Of a stretch of DNA of 64,000 nt, positions 34,661 to 43,484 are shown piece after piece. Every line of letters begins with the position of its first letter. Position 1 is the first letter of the stretch. This DNA is from Pseudomonadota bacterium (GTDB lineage: Bacteria; Pseudomonadota; Gammaproteobacteria; Steroidobacterales; Steroidobacteraceae). Under the pieces are notes generated by a model, which searched no databases, had not been told where the DNA came from, and saw nothing but the letters and a program-made list of their open reading frames with translations. Location of the stretch: contig JAFEDS010000021.1 of assembly GCA_018241505.1 (NCBI GenBank), positions 1 through 64,000 of the forward strand, read 5' to 3'. Position numbers and translations under genes: made by a program.

Positions 34661-36949
34661 TCAGAACTCCCGTTTCAGCTCCAGGCCGACGGTACGTGGA
34701 CGGGTCACAAACAGCTTGGGGCGATCCGGCAGCTCGGCGCCTTCAGGGATCAGGTCGCCGATGACCCCCAGTTTGTTGAACACATTGCGAAGGGACAGTG
34801 TGAGCTCCCACGGCCCCTGGTTCACACCCGCGCGCAGGTGCAACAATCCATACGAGCTCAGCGGCCGGCCGCCATCGGCGGGCGGTACATTGTTGAAGCT
34901 CGTGCGCGCTCCGGTGAATTCATATTGCGCGCGGAAGAACGCGGACCGCTCGCCCAGCGGGAGCACATATTGCGCGGAAGTCGAGCCCGACCACCTCGGC
35001 ACGCCGGTCAGCGGCTGGCCCACGATCGTGCGCGATGCTTCAGTCGCTTCGGTGATCTTGGCATCTTCGTAGCCCGCCGACAGGTTCAGGGTCAGATGGT
35101 CAATGACCGCCAGGTCCATTTCGAACTCCGCACCCGTGCTTTCCGCGGCCCCCGAGTTGGCCACGAGATTGAAGGTGCAGGGCAGGTAGACCGACTGTTG
35201 GATGCCCTTCCACTTGATCTTGTAGGCGGCGGCGCGGGTGCGGACCCGATTGTCCATGAAGGTGTTCTTGGAGCCGATCTCATAACTCCACAGGGAGTCC
35301 GACTCGAATGCCGCGCCATTCTTCAGTCCCAACGCGGCCAGATCGCCGTCGCAGATGGGGGGCAGCAAAGAGTTGGTGCCGCCGATGCGGAAGCCCTTGG
35401 CGGCTGATGCATACACCATCTGATCCGGCGCGTACTGATATTTGGCTGTGTAGCGCGGCGCCGTCTGGTACTGGTGTGCCTCGGAGTAGGTATCCGGCGG
35501 CCCGGAGGTTCCGCCATTGAGAGGTCCGGAAGCAGTGTACGCGCCTTCATGAGCAAGGTAGGCACGCCGCACGCCCGCGGAGAACTCCCACTTCTCGGTG
35601 GGCTTGTAGTTCACATCGATGAATTCCGCGCGCTCGCGATCGGCGTTGGGCGTGTTCTGGACGTATTCCAGATCCGTGCCAATGGTGTAGCCGGAAGCCG
35701 CATCGAGACCGGGTGCCAGGTAGTTTTCGCGGAAATGGCGCTCGGATACGGAGTCGAAGAACCCGACCACGAAATTCACGGGACCCTTGAAGGTCGACTC
35801 GAAGCGCACTTCACCGTTCCAGGTGCGGGTATTGAGGACGTTGGGCAGGGGTGCCGGGACGTAGTAGGGCAGGCCCCAAAAGACGATTGCATGGGAATCC
35901 GACGTGTCTTCGAGGTCGTACGCCCGGCGATAGAAATAGGTTCCGGTGGCAATGACCCGGCCGAACGCCGCCTCGTGTTTGATCGTGAGGCTGCCGAAGC
36001 TCCAGGTGTCTTCCACCGCTTCCGGCACATTCAACGGCCGCTTCTGCGTAAAGTTGTCAGCCGTGTAGTCAGCAAGCGGATACCCGTTCGTATTCGTGTG
36101 CTGATACATGTACATCGGAGTGATGCTCAGTCCGGGAACTGCCTCGGGCGTTATCTTCAGGGTTACTGAGTATCCCTGACCCTGTTCGGCGCCCACATGA
36201 TCCTTGTGGCCGACGGGCGCGCCTCCAGGCGGGTAGTCGATGCTCGGCGAACGCGGATCCTGCGGTCCACCCCAGGTCCGGGTAAATAAACCCGGATCGA
36301 AGGCACTGTAGCCGCTGATTCGCACTGCGACATTGTCCTTGATGAGCGGCGCATTGAAGGTGCCCTGGGCGGAATAGCCGCCGCCGCCGTGATCGACCTG
36401 CGTGCCTTCGAGATCGACCTTGCCGGACATGACGTCCATGCTGGGATCGCGCGTTACGAGCCGGACCGTGCCGCCCATCGATCCCTGGCCGAACAGGGTG
36501 CCCTGCGGTCCGCGCAGTACTTCCAGGTGATCGATGTCGACCACTCGCGGATCGAGCGACATGGGCACCGGCGTGTCATTGAGATAGAAGCCGGTGGTGT
36601 TGTTGCCAAACACACCGCGGATGGCGATGGCGCGCGTGGAGGAAACCCCGAAGGCGTTGCCGTTGCCGCCGGCGCCGGCGCCGGTGCTCTGTGCCAGGTT
36701 GGGAATGCTGGCCGCGTAGTCGGTGAAGCTCTTGTCGCCGAAGCTTTCCAGTTGCGCGCCGGTGACGGCGGTCATGGAGATGGCCACGTCCTGCAGCTTC
36801 TCCGAGCGGCGCGTGGCGGTGACAATCACATCCTCGAGCTGATCGCCGGGCGGGGCGGGTGCCTGTGCCAGGACCGGGAGGCTCGCGCCGAGGAGGCAGA
36901 TGACTGTTGCGTAGAGCGTGGAGCGCGGAACAGGGCGGGACCGGGTCAT
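34661..36949 (-). CDS. TonB-dependent outer-membrane receptor
   Basis: The 762-residue protein has a signal peptide (LYATVICLLGASLPVLA) and a plug with LEDVIVTATRRSEKLQDVAIS and DHLEVLRGPQGTLFGQGSMGG, then a barrel ending in GLELKREF with a C-terminal phenylalanine. TTGGAGGA precedes its ATG. The operator pair at 36993-37023 lies 47-72 bases upstream, so it appears to be under the same GntR control as hyuA and the catabolic genes to the right. It is the likely outer-membrane entry route for that pathway's substrate. Confidence 0.93.
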   Translation of the reverse strand: MTRSRPVPRSTLYATVICLLGASLPVLAQAPAPPGDQLEDVIVTATRRSEKLQDVAISMTAVTGAQLESFGDKSFTDYAASIPNLAQSTGAGAGGNGNAFGVSSTRAIAIRGVFGNNTTGFYLNDTPVPMSLDPRVVDIDHLEVLRGPQGTLFGQGSMGGTVRLVTRDPSMDVMSGKVDLEGTQVDHGGGGYSAQGTFNAPLIKDNVAVRISGYSAFDPGLFTRTWGGPQDPRSPSIDYPPGGAPVGHKDHVGAEQGQGYSVTLKITPEAVPGLSITPMYMYQHTNTNGYPLADYTADNFTQKRPLNVPEAVEDTWSFGSLTIKHEAAFGRVIATGTYFYRRAYDLEDTSDSHAIVFWGLPYYVPAPLPNVLNTRTWNGEVRFESTFKGPVNFVVGFFDSVSERHFRENYLAPGLDAASGYTIGTDLEYVQNTPNADRERAEFIDVNYKPTEKWEFSAGVRRAYLAHEGAYTASGPLNGGTSGPPDTYSEAHQYQTAPRYTAKYQYAPDQMVYASAAKGFRIGGTNSLLPPICDGDLAALGLKNGAAFESDSLWSYEIGSKNTFMDNRVRTRAAAYKIKWKGIQQSVYLPCTFNLVANSGAAESTGAEFEMDLAVIDHLTLNLSAGYEDAKITEATEASRTIVGQPLTGVPRWSGSTSAQYVLPLGERSAFFRAQYEFTGARTSFNNVPPADGGRPLSSYGLLHLRAGVNQGPWELTLSLRNVFNKLGVIGDLIPEGAELPDRPKLFVTRPRTVGLELKREF

Positions 36950-36992
36950 GAGTCCTCCAAGTTATTTTCGCGTTATCAAATGATGCTAGCAG

Positions 36993-37023
36993 ACATGATC
37001 ATGGGTGTAAATCGTGATCACAG
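36993..37023. promoter_or_regulatory. paired TGATCA operator 1 (TonB receptor side)
   Basis: Two TGATCA cores, at 36996-37001 and 37015-37020, are separated by exactly 13 bases (centres 19 bp apart). The left one sits in the palindrome CATGATCATG, the right one in GTGATCAC. The site lies in the 159-base divergent gap, on the side of the TonB receptor gene. The same architecture recurs at three other promoters in this window. Confidence 0.75.
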
Positions 37024-37076
37024 ATGCGATCTTGGGTCACAGCGCCGCAGTGTTGATTCCGCAAGCCGGGTAGTGC

Positions 37077-37107
37077 ATGTGATCAAAGAATGGGTGTATG
37101 ATCACGG
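37077..37107. promoter_or_regulatory. paired TGATCA operator 2 (hyuA side)
   Basis: TGATCA cores at 37080-37085 and 37099-37104 are again 13 bases apart (centres 19 bp). The right core overlaps the -10-like hexamer TATGAT and lies five bases before the hyuA ATG, so a bound protein would block the promoter or initiation. Confidence 0.75.
37097..37102 (+). promoter_or_regulatory. -10-like TATGAT of hyuA, leaderless start predicted
   Basis: TATGAT ends six bases before ATG 37109, so transcription would begin at or next to the start codon. There is no Shine-Dalgarno sequence. The spacing is identical at 47047-47052 before the FAD oxidoreductase gene. I see no good -35 match. Confidence 0.5.
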
Positions 37108-37108
37108 A

Positions 37109-39220
37109 ATGGAAAAGCTGACGAGTCGACAGACGGGTGCCGGCGGCTACCGCATCGGCATCGACACCGGGGGCACGTTCACTGATGTCGTGGTCGGAGA
37201 CGACACCGGCATTCTGAGTGTGGGCAAGGCATTGACGACGCGGGAGCGCATATCCCGGGGCCTGCTCGAGGGCCTCGCGGTCGCCGCGAAACCGCTCGGC
37301 ATGGATGTACGAACCCTGCTGCAACGGACAGCGGTGTTCATCTACGGGTCCACCCGCGCCACCAATGCCATTCTCGAGGGTAAGACAGCGCGCACCGCGT
37401 TGCTGGTCACCGCGGGATTCCCGGACATCCTGGTCCGGCGCGAGGGAGGTAAGACCAATCCCTGGGATTACTCTAAGGATTATCCCGAGCCGTATGTGCC
37501 GCGGCAGCTCACCTTCGAAATCCGGGAGCGCATGACCGCCGAAGGCGTCGCCGCGGTTGCGTTCGACGAAGCGGCGGCGCTGGAAGTTATTCGCAAGCTG
37601 AAGTCACAGCGCATCGAAGCCGTCGCAGTGTGCTTCCTGTGGTCGATTGCCAATCCGGCGCATGAGTTGGCAGTCGGCAGGTTGCTCGAGCGCGAACTGC
37701 CCGGAGTTCCTTATACGTTGTCGCACCAGGTAAATCCCATCGTGCGCGAGTACCGGCGTGCCTCGTCAGCTTCAATCGATGCGTCGCTCAAACCCTTGAT
37801 GCAGCACCATCTGCGTGAGATGGAGACTGATCTGCGCGCGGCGGGCCTCGAAGGCGAGCTGCTGCCTGCCATCTCGCTCGGCGGGGTGATGCATATAGAA
37901 GGAGTCATCAACCGGCCCATTCACATGGTGCGGTCCGGGCCCTCGCTGGCACCGATTCTGGGCCAGGTCACGGGCGCTGCGGAAACCGGGGCCACCGAAG
38001 TCATTGTCTGCGATACGGGAGGCACCAGTTTCGACGTCAGCCTGGTTCGCGACGGCCGGCCCGTGTTTGGGAGAGATACCTGGCTCGGCCCCCGCTACAC
38101 GGGGCATCTCACAGGTCTGTCGTCCGTCGACGCGCGCAGCATTGGTTCGGGTGGCGGTTCCATCGCCCGGATCGACTCGGGCGGATTGCTTTGTGTGGGC
38201 CCGGAGAGTGCGGGCGCGGACCCGGGGCCGGCGTGTTATGGCCGAGGGGGGACTCATGCGACGGTGACCGATGCCGCCCTCGTGTTGGGATATCTGGACG
38301 CCGAGTATTTCAATGGCGGCCGGATGAAGTTGTACACGGACGCCGCGCGCAGAGTGATCGGGCGCCTGGCCCAGGAGCTCGGCAAAAGCGTCGAGGACAC
38401 CGCCGCCGGGATCCTGACGGTCGCCAGCGAGCACATGGTGGCAGCCATCAAGGAAATCACCATCAACGAAGGCGTCGACCCGCGTGACAGCCTGCTGATG
38501 GCCGGTGGCGGCGCCGCAGGCCTCAACATTGTGCCGATCGCTCATGAGTTGGGTTGTGCCCAGGTGCTCGTGCCGCGTATGGCCGGTGCGCTCAGCGCCT
38601 GTGGTGCGCAGTACACCGATGTGGTGACGGAGTTCAGTACCAACCAGGTGACGCAGTCGGATCAATTCGACTTTGACGCGGTCAACCAGGCGTTGTCCGG
38701 CCTCGAAACCTCCATGAAGGACTTCGAGGCAAGCCTGCGCGCCCGCGGCATCGAGAAGTTCCGCTTCGAGTTCTTTGTCGAGGCGCGCTACCAGTACCAG
38801 GTCTGGGAGCTCGAAGTACCCTTGGCGAAGCCGCGCTTCGCGGCGGCGGCGGATGTCGCTGCCGTGGTGCGCGCGTTCCATGCCGCCCACGAGTCGATTT
38901 TCGCGGTGTCGGAAACGGACCGGCACGTCGAGTTTATTCAGTGGAAGGGACGCGTCACCGGTGAGCTGAGCCGGCCGCCATTGAAGCCGATGGCGACTGC
39001 CAGCGGCGCCACGCCCGTACCGAGCCGCAAGGCGCACGCCTATTTCACCGCCACCGGCACGGTCGAAATTCCTCTCTATCGGGGGGAGACCCTCGGGCCC
39101 GGTACCGAGATCGCAGGTCCAGCCCTGATTGTCGAGCCGATCACCACCCTGGTGTTGTATCCCGGCAGCCGCGCTAGCGTCACGAAGTTCAACAACTACA
39201 TGGTGGATGTACCGTCATGA
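37109..39220 (+). CDS. hyuA: hydantoinase/oxoprolinase subunit A (HyuA family)
   Basis: The 703-residue protein is the ATP-binding, acetate-kinase-like subunit of the hydantoinase/5-oxoprolinase/acetone carboxylase superfamily. It starts with the phosphate loop GIDTGGTFTDVVVG at residues 13-26. It then shows YGSTRATNAILEG, LSHQVNPIVREYRRASSASI, CDTGGTSFDVSL, and GPESAGADPGPACYGRGG, all typical of HyuA. The family uses ATP to open cyclic amides (hydantoins, 5-oxoproline, lactams) or to carboxylate ketones. ATG 37109 is chosen because the family N-terminus begins there; open frame further upstream runs antisense to the TonB receptor. The gene overlaps hyuB as ATGA. hyuA is a family name here, not a proven substrate. 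Confidence 0.92.
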   Translation: MEKLTSRQTGAGGYRIGIDTGGTFTDVVVGDDTGILSVGKALTTRERISRGLLEGLAVAAKPLGMDVRTLLQRTAVFIYGSTRATNAILEGKTARTALLVTAGFPDILVRREGGKTNPWDYSKDYPEPYVPRQLTFEIRERMTAEGVAAVAFDEAAALEVIRKLKSQRIEAVAVCFLWSIANPAHELAVGRLLERELPGVPYTLSHQVNPIVREYRRASSASIDASLKPLMQHHLREMETDLRAAGLEGELLPAISLGGVMHIEGVINRPIHMVRSGPSLAPILGQVTGAAETGATEVIVCDTGGTSFDVSLVRDGRPVFGRDTWLGPRYTGHLTGLSSVDARSIGSGGGSIARIDSGGLLCVGPESAGADPGPACYGRGGTHATVTDAALVLGYLDAEYFNGGRMKLYTDAARRVIGRLAQELGKSVEDTAAGILTVASEHMVAAIKEITINEGVDPRDSLLMAGGGAAGLNIVPIAHELGCAQVLVPRMAGALSACGAQYTDVVTEFSTNQVTQSDQFDFDAVNQALSGLETSMKDFEASLRARGIEKFRFEFFVEARYQYQVWELEVPLAKPRFAAAADVAAVVRAFHAAHESIFAVSETDRHVEFIQWKGRVTGELSRPPLKPMATASGATPVPSRKAHAYFTATGTVEIPLYRGETLGPGTEIAGPALIVEPITTLVLYPGSRASVTKFNNYMVDVPS

Positions 39221-41001
39221 GCCAGGAAAAGAAGCCGCGGAAGCTCGATCAGGTGGTGGTCGCCGTGCTGGCCAACCGGCTGGATTCCATCGTCCGGGAG
39301 ATGACCAACACCCTGTTCAGGACGGGGCGCTCGGCCATCCTGAACACCGCGAAGGATTTCTCCTGCTCCATTGTGACAGCCGACAACCAGTTGCTGTCCT
39401 CGGCGGACGGCTTGCCGATTCACGTGCTGGGAGGTGGCCGCCAGACCGAATCCATGCAGGAGTTTCATCCGGACCTGGCCGCCGGGGATGCCTATCTCCA
39501 CAACGACCCCTACCTCGGCAACACGCACACGGCGGATCACACCATCCTCGTGCCCGTGTTTGTCGGTGGCCGCCACATGTTTACCGTGGCGGCGAAAGCA
39601 CACCAGGCTGACTGCGGAAACTCGGATCCCTCCACCTACATGCCTTTTGCCAAGGACGTGTACCAGGAGGGGGGTCTCAACTTCCCCTGTGTCCGCATCC
39701 AACGCGACTATGAGGATGTGGGCGACATCATTCGGATGTGCCGCCGCCGCATTCGCGTGCCGGAAGTCTGGTACGGCGACTATCTGGCGGCTCTTGGCGC
39801 CGCGCGGATTGGTGAGCGGCGCTTGCAGGCGCTGGTGGAGCGCTACGGCGCTGAAACGATAGCGACGTTCGTGCGCGAGTGGCTGGACTATTCCGAGCGG
39901 CGCATGACTCACGCCATCAAGAGCCTGCCTGCCGGCAAGCTGGTGGCGGAGGGCCGTCACGATTCATTGCCCGGATTGCCGCACGGAGTTCCGGTCAAGG
40001 TGAAAGTGGAGGTTGACCCGGGCGAGGGCCTCGTAACGGTCGATCTGCGCGACAACATCGACTGCGTCGCTGTTGGAGTCAATCTCTCGCAAACGTGTGC
40101 GACTGCCGGTGCGCTCATCGGCGTGCTCAACTGCATCGACCCGTCCGTTCCGCGTAACGAAGGTAGTTTTCGCCGGATCCGGATCCTGCTGAAAGAAAAC
40201 TGTGTCGTGGGCATCCCGCGATTCCCGGCATCGACCTCCATGGCCACTTCGAATGTCACCAACCGCCTGATCAATGCAACTCAGCGCGCCTTCAGCATGC
40301 TGGGCGACGGCTATGGCCTCGCGGAGGGAGCTGCCTCCATGGGCGCGGGCTTTGGCGTGGTGTCAGGGTTGGATCGGCGCCATGGCAACGAGCCGTATGT
40401 CAACCAGATGGTCATCGGCAACAACGGCGGCCCGGGCGCGCCCGGGTGCGACGGCTGGGTGACCTACTGCATGCCGGACGCCGCCGCTTCGGTGATGGTC
40501 GACAGCGCGGAGATCATTGAACAGAAATATCCGCTCCTGATTCGCTCGCTGCGTCTCGTCGAAGACAGCGGCGGTGCAGGCCGATTCCGGGGCGGTCCCG
40601 CCGGCGAGATCGTGTACGGCCCACTGCACGATCCCATGACGGTGGCCTATTTCGCGGAAATGCACGAAGACCCGCCGAAGGGCACGCGGGGTGGCGGCGC
40701 AGGGTGCCGGTCCGAGGTAACCAGGATCTCACGCGAAGGCCGTGAGGAGCCCTTGCCGCCGATCGGGCTCGTGGAGTTGCAGCCCGGGGAGTTCATTCGC
40801 GGGCGCGAGTCCGGTGGCGGTGGCTACGGCAATCCGCTCGAGCGCGATCCCAACCGGGTGCGTCACGATGTCCTCGAGGGTTGGATCTCGCTGCCCGCGG
40901 CACGTAGCACCTATGGCGTGATCTTGCAGGAGGGCAGCCTCGATGTGGACAGTGCGGCAACGAGCGCACTACGCCGCGAGCTGGCTGGACAGCGATCCTG
41001 A
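39217..41001 (+). CDS. hyuB: hydantoinase B/oxoprolinase subunit (HyuB family)
   Basis: The 594-residue protein is the partner subunit of HyuA. Typical blocks are LANRLDSIVREMTNTLFRTGRSAILNT cut into short family signatures, SCSIVTADNQLLS, HNDPYLGNTHTADHTILVPVF and AKAHQADCG, and FPASTSMATSNVTNRL in the second half. These residues form the metal site and the amide-hydrolysing or carboxylating centre of the complex. Its ATG overlaps the hyuA stop, giving equal expression. Its own TGA overlaps the proposed CTG start of the downstream permease. The length is normal for bacterial HyuB, so the pair is separate rather than fused as in eukaryotic 5-oxoprolinase. Confidence 0.92.
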   Translation: MSQEKKPRKLDQVVVAVLANRLDSIVREMTNTLFRTGRSAILNTAKDFSCSIVTADNQLLSSADGLPIHVLGGGRQTESMQEFHPDLAAGDAYLHNDPYLGNTHTADHTILVPVFVGGRHMFTVAAKAHQADCGNSDPSTYMPFAKDVYQEGGLNFPCVRIQRDYEDVGDIIRMCRRRIRVPEVWYGDYLAALGAARIGERRLQALVERYGAETIATFVREWLDYSERRMTHAIKSLPAGKLVAEGRHDSLPGLPHGVPVKVKVEVDPGEGLVTVDLRDNIDCVAVGVNLSQTCATAGALIGVLNCIDPSVPRNEGSFRRIRILLKENCVVGIPRFPASTSMATSNVTNRLINATQRAFSMLGDGYGLAEGAASMGAGFGVVSGLDRRHGNEPYVNQMVIGNNGGPGAPGCDGWVTYCMPDAAASVMVDSAEIIEQKYPLLIRSLRLVEDSGGAGRFRGGPAGEIVYGPLHDPMTVAYFAEMHEDPPKGTRGGGAGCRSEVTRISREGREEPLPPIGLVELQPGEFIRGRESGGGGYGNPLERDPNRVRHDVLEGWISLPAARSTYGVILQEGSLDVDSAATSALRRELAGQRS

Positions 41002-42416
41002 AGAAGACGCTCAAACGCCGGCATCTTTTTACGCTCGGCGTCGGGACGATCGTCGGTGTTGCGTGGCTGGTGGTGCTCGGGTCCGTGCTCGTTTCCGCCG
41101 GGCCGCTCGGTGCGACGATCGGTTTTGTGGTGGGCGCCGGGATCATGATTCCCATCGGCTTGTGCTACGCGGAGTTGACCGGAGCTCTGCCGCATGCCGG
41201 CGGTGAGATCGTCTATGCGTACACGCTGTTTGGAGTCCGCTGGGCCTACGTGGCGGGTGTTTGTCTCGCATTGATCTACGTGATCAACTGCGTATTTTTC
41301 GCGATTTCAGTGGGGTGGCTGCTCAATGCGTTGCTTCCGGGAATCGAAGGATCCGCGCTCTATACCGTGTTGGGCGCGACGGTGCACGGCGGCGACATCG
41401 TGGTCGGCGTCGCGGGAACACTCATCCTGTTGGTCGCCCATTGGCGCGGTGCGAAAGATGCCGCGCGGCTGCAGGATCTCGCGACTTATCTCCTGCTCGC
41501 GGCAACGTGTATTTTTGTTGCGATCGGCATAGGGCAGGGACACGCCGCCAACCTGCAGCCGCCCATCGCGCCTTCCGATTGGGCCGGCGGCTATGGCGGA
41601 ATACTGGCGGTCCTGGCGGTCACTCCCTATTTCTTCGGCGGATTCAACACCATTCCGCAGGCGGTGGCGGAGCTCGAGGACGAGCGCGATCGCCGCCGGA
41701 TTGCCAGCATGTTGGCAGGCTGCATCCTCACGTCGCTGGTGTTTTATTGCCTGGTGCTGCTCGCGGTGTCGATGGTCTTGTCGCGCGATCAGTTGCTGAA
41801 GTTCGAGTTGCCGGTGGCGGAAGCCTTCCGCGCTGCCTTCCACTCGGCGCTGATTACCGACATTGTGCTCGTGGGCGGACTGCTGGGGCTGATTGCGGTC
41901 TGGAATGCGCTGTTTTTCGCGGCTACTCGCGTGTTGTATGCGCTGGGCCGGGCGCGGCTCCTGCCGCCGATCCTGGGCGACCTGGGTGCCGGTGGACGTG
42001 CGCCCACCACCGCGATCGGCGTCGTCACGGCACTCAGCATCGGCGGGCTGTTCCTCGGTAAGGGCGCGCTGCTGCCGGTAGTCAATGTCACTTCGACTCT
42101 ATTTGCCCTGATGTATGTGATTGTCAGCCTGGGCGTCCTGCGCCAGCGGCGACTCACCACCGGGCCGGTCGCGGGTTACCGCGTGCCCGGCGGCCTGCTG
42201 TTGGTATGGGCCGCCGTGCTGTTCTCTTTTTACCTGCTGGTGTTGTCCCTGGTCCAGCAGTGGATGGATGCCGGCCGCCGGCTGCCTGCCGAATGGGCGC
42301 TGTTGGTCGGCTTCGGCGCGCTGTCCTGGCTGTTGTGGCTGGGCCTGCGCAGCTCGCGCGACAGTCTGAGCACCGGCCAGCGCCGGCGCATCATCCTGGA
42401 GGAAGGGCCGGCCTGA
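40998..42416 (+). CDS. APC-superfamily amino acid/amine permease, probable CTG start
   Basis: The protein has about twelve membrane segments and APC features (GVGTIVGVAWLVVLGS in helix 1, CYAELTGALPHAGGEIVYAY in helices 2-3, FFGGFNTIPQAVAELEDER in the middle). The first ATG/GTG/TTG in frame is GTG 41070, which would delete half of helix 1. The frame is open upstream, and LKKTLKRRHLFTLGVGT encoded from 40998 restores a normal N-terminus of 472 residues in all. CTG 40998 overlaps the hyuB TGA as CTGA, which fits coupled initiation at a rare codon. It probably imports the HyuAB substrate. Confidence 0.82.
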   Translation: MKKTLKRRHLFTLGVGTIVGVAWLVVLGSVLVSAGPLGATIGFVVGAGIMIPIGLCYAELTGALPHAGGEIVYAYTLFGVRWAYVAGVCLALIYVINCVFFAISVGWLLNALLPGIEGSALYTVLGATVHGGDIVVGVAGTLILLVAHWRGAKDAARLQDLATYLLLAATCIFVAIGIGQGHAANLQPPIAPSDWAGGYGGILAVLAVTPYFFGGFNTIPQAVAELEDERDRRRIASMLAGCILTSLVFYCLVLLAVSMVLSRDQLLKFELPVAEAFRAAFHSALITDIVLVGGLLGLIAVWNALFFAATRVLYALGRARLLPPILGDLGAGGRAPTTAIGVVTALSIGGLFLGKGALLPVVNVTSTLFALMYVIVSLGVLRQRRLTTGPVAGYRVPGGLLLVWAAVLFSFYLLVLSLVQQWMDAGRRLPAEWALLVGFGALSWLLWLGLRSSRDSLSTGQRRRIILEEGPA

Positions 42417-42444
42417 GCCGCTTGCAGCCAACCAACATTTCACC

Positions 42445-42473
42445 TTGACGTGATCACAAAATGATGTTGTGAT
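42445..42473 (+). promoter_or_regulatory. promoter candidate of the BKACE gene
   Basis: TTGACG at 42445-42450 and TGTGAT at 42468-42473 are separated by 17 bases and match the sigma-70 boxes at five and four of six positions. Both overlap the operator pair, so a bound repressor would occlude polymerase. Confidence 0.5.
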
Positions 42474-42479
42474 CACAAC
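42448..42479. promoter_or_regulatory. paired TGATCA operator 3 (BKACE gene)
   Basis: TGATCA cores at 42451-42456 and 42470-42475 are 13 bases apart (centres 19 bp). The second core is the centre of the perfect 14-base palindrome GTTGTGATCACAAC, the best-conserved version of the half-site in the window, with the TGT...ACA shape common to GntR-family operators. Confidence 0.8.
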
Positions 42480-42492
42480 AGGAATCAACAAC

Positions 42493-43455
42493 ATGCCAAA
42501 CCTGACCTGGCGTTACGCCGACACCTTCGAGTACATGGAGCACACCCGCGCGGGCTTCCCGCCGGCCATGATCTGCGTTGCCTGCAACGGCGGCATCCAG
42601 GGAAAGGAGACTCACGCCGGGTTGCCGGAAACACCGCAGGAAATAGCGGAATCCGTGCAGGCCGCCTACGAGGCGGGAGCGAGCATGGTGCACGTGCACG
42701 CGCGCGACTCGCGCGATTTCACCCAGGGCGCGCGCCGTATCGATGAGTGGCTCGAAGTCAACAGCCGGATCCGCGCGCTGTGTCCCGATATCATCATCAA
42801 CAACACCACCGGCGGCGATCTCACCATGAGCATGGAGGAGCGGCTGTCCTGCCTGGACGCCGGCCCCGAGATCGCCTCCCTCAATCTGACCCCTGACATG
42901 AGCCGCTTCACCATGAAAGCGCGCCGTGCGCCGTTGCCGCATCCGCGTCCGGAGACCGAAGTGGATGCGTGCATACCCTTCACCTACGGCCTGGTCGAGA
43001 AGTTCGCAGCCGAGATGCAAAAGCGCGGCATCAAGCCGGAGATGGAGACCTATCACACCGGTGGCGCGTGGGTCATGCGCGACCTCATCGAGCGCAAGCT
43101 GGTCGAGCCTCCCTACCTCATCCAGACGGTCATGGGCGCGCAGACCGCCAGCTATCCAACACCCGAACACGTCATCAACCTGTTACGCGAGGTTCCCGAC
43201 CAGACGGTTTGGCTGTGCTCGGGTATCGGGCCGTTTCAACTGCCACTGACCACATTGGCATTGCTCATGGGCGGCCATCCCCGTGTGGGTCTCGAAGACA
43301 ACCTCTACTACAGCCGCGGACGTCGTTTCAAAGACAACGCCGAGGCTGTGAAGCGCGTAGTGCGCATTGCCAGCGAGCTCAACCGCCCCGTTGCGACGCC
43401 CGCTGAATCTCGCGCCTTGCTCGGCCTGCCGGCGAAGCCGGCCCAGGCGGCCTGA
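42493..43455 (+). CDS. BKACE-family beta-keto acid cleavage enzyme (DUF849)
   Basis: The 320-residue TIM-barrel enzyme carries the zinc ligands H67 and H69 in MVHVHARD and E268 in GLEDNLYY, the pattern of Kce, the 3-keto-5-aminohexanoate cleavage enzyme. The family condenses a beta-keto acid with acetyl-CoA and splits it into acetoacetate and a new acyl-CoA. The specificity for the variable part cannot be read here. AGGAA lies nine bases before ATG 42493; the GTG-type start eight codons earlier would fall inside the operator. A beta-transaminase gene follows 29 bases downstream, which could supply the keto acid. Confidence 0.92.
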   Translation: MPNLTWRYADTFEYMEHTRAGFPPAMICVACNGGIQGKETHAGLPETPQEIAESVQAAYEAGASMVHVHARDSRDFTQGARRIDEWLEVNSRIRALCPDIIINNTTGGDLTMSMEERLSCLDAGPEIASLNLTPDMSRFTMKARRAPLPHPRPETEVDACIPFTYGLVEKFAAEMQKRGIKPEMETYHTGGAWVMRDLIERKLVEPPYLIQTVMGAQTASYPTPEHVINLLREVPDQTVWLCSGIGPFQLPLTTLALLMGGHPRVGLEDNLYYSRGRRFKDNAEAVKRVVRIASELNRPVATPAESRALLGLPAKPAQAA

Positions 43456-43484
43456 GCGTCGACCGACCCGGAGCAGACGATCGA

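Noticed and set aside
36389-37108. Upstream in-frame extension of hyuA of 240 codons
   Set aside because: It runs antisense to the TonB receptor and across the operator region; HyuA family sequence begins at ATG 37109.
37772-39037. 421-codon minus-strand frame inside hyuA
   Set aside because: Shadow of hyuA codons with no protein family features.
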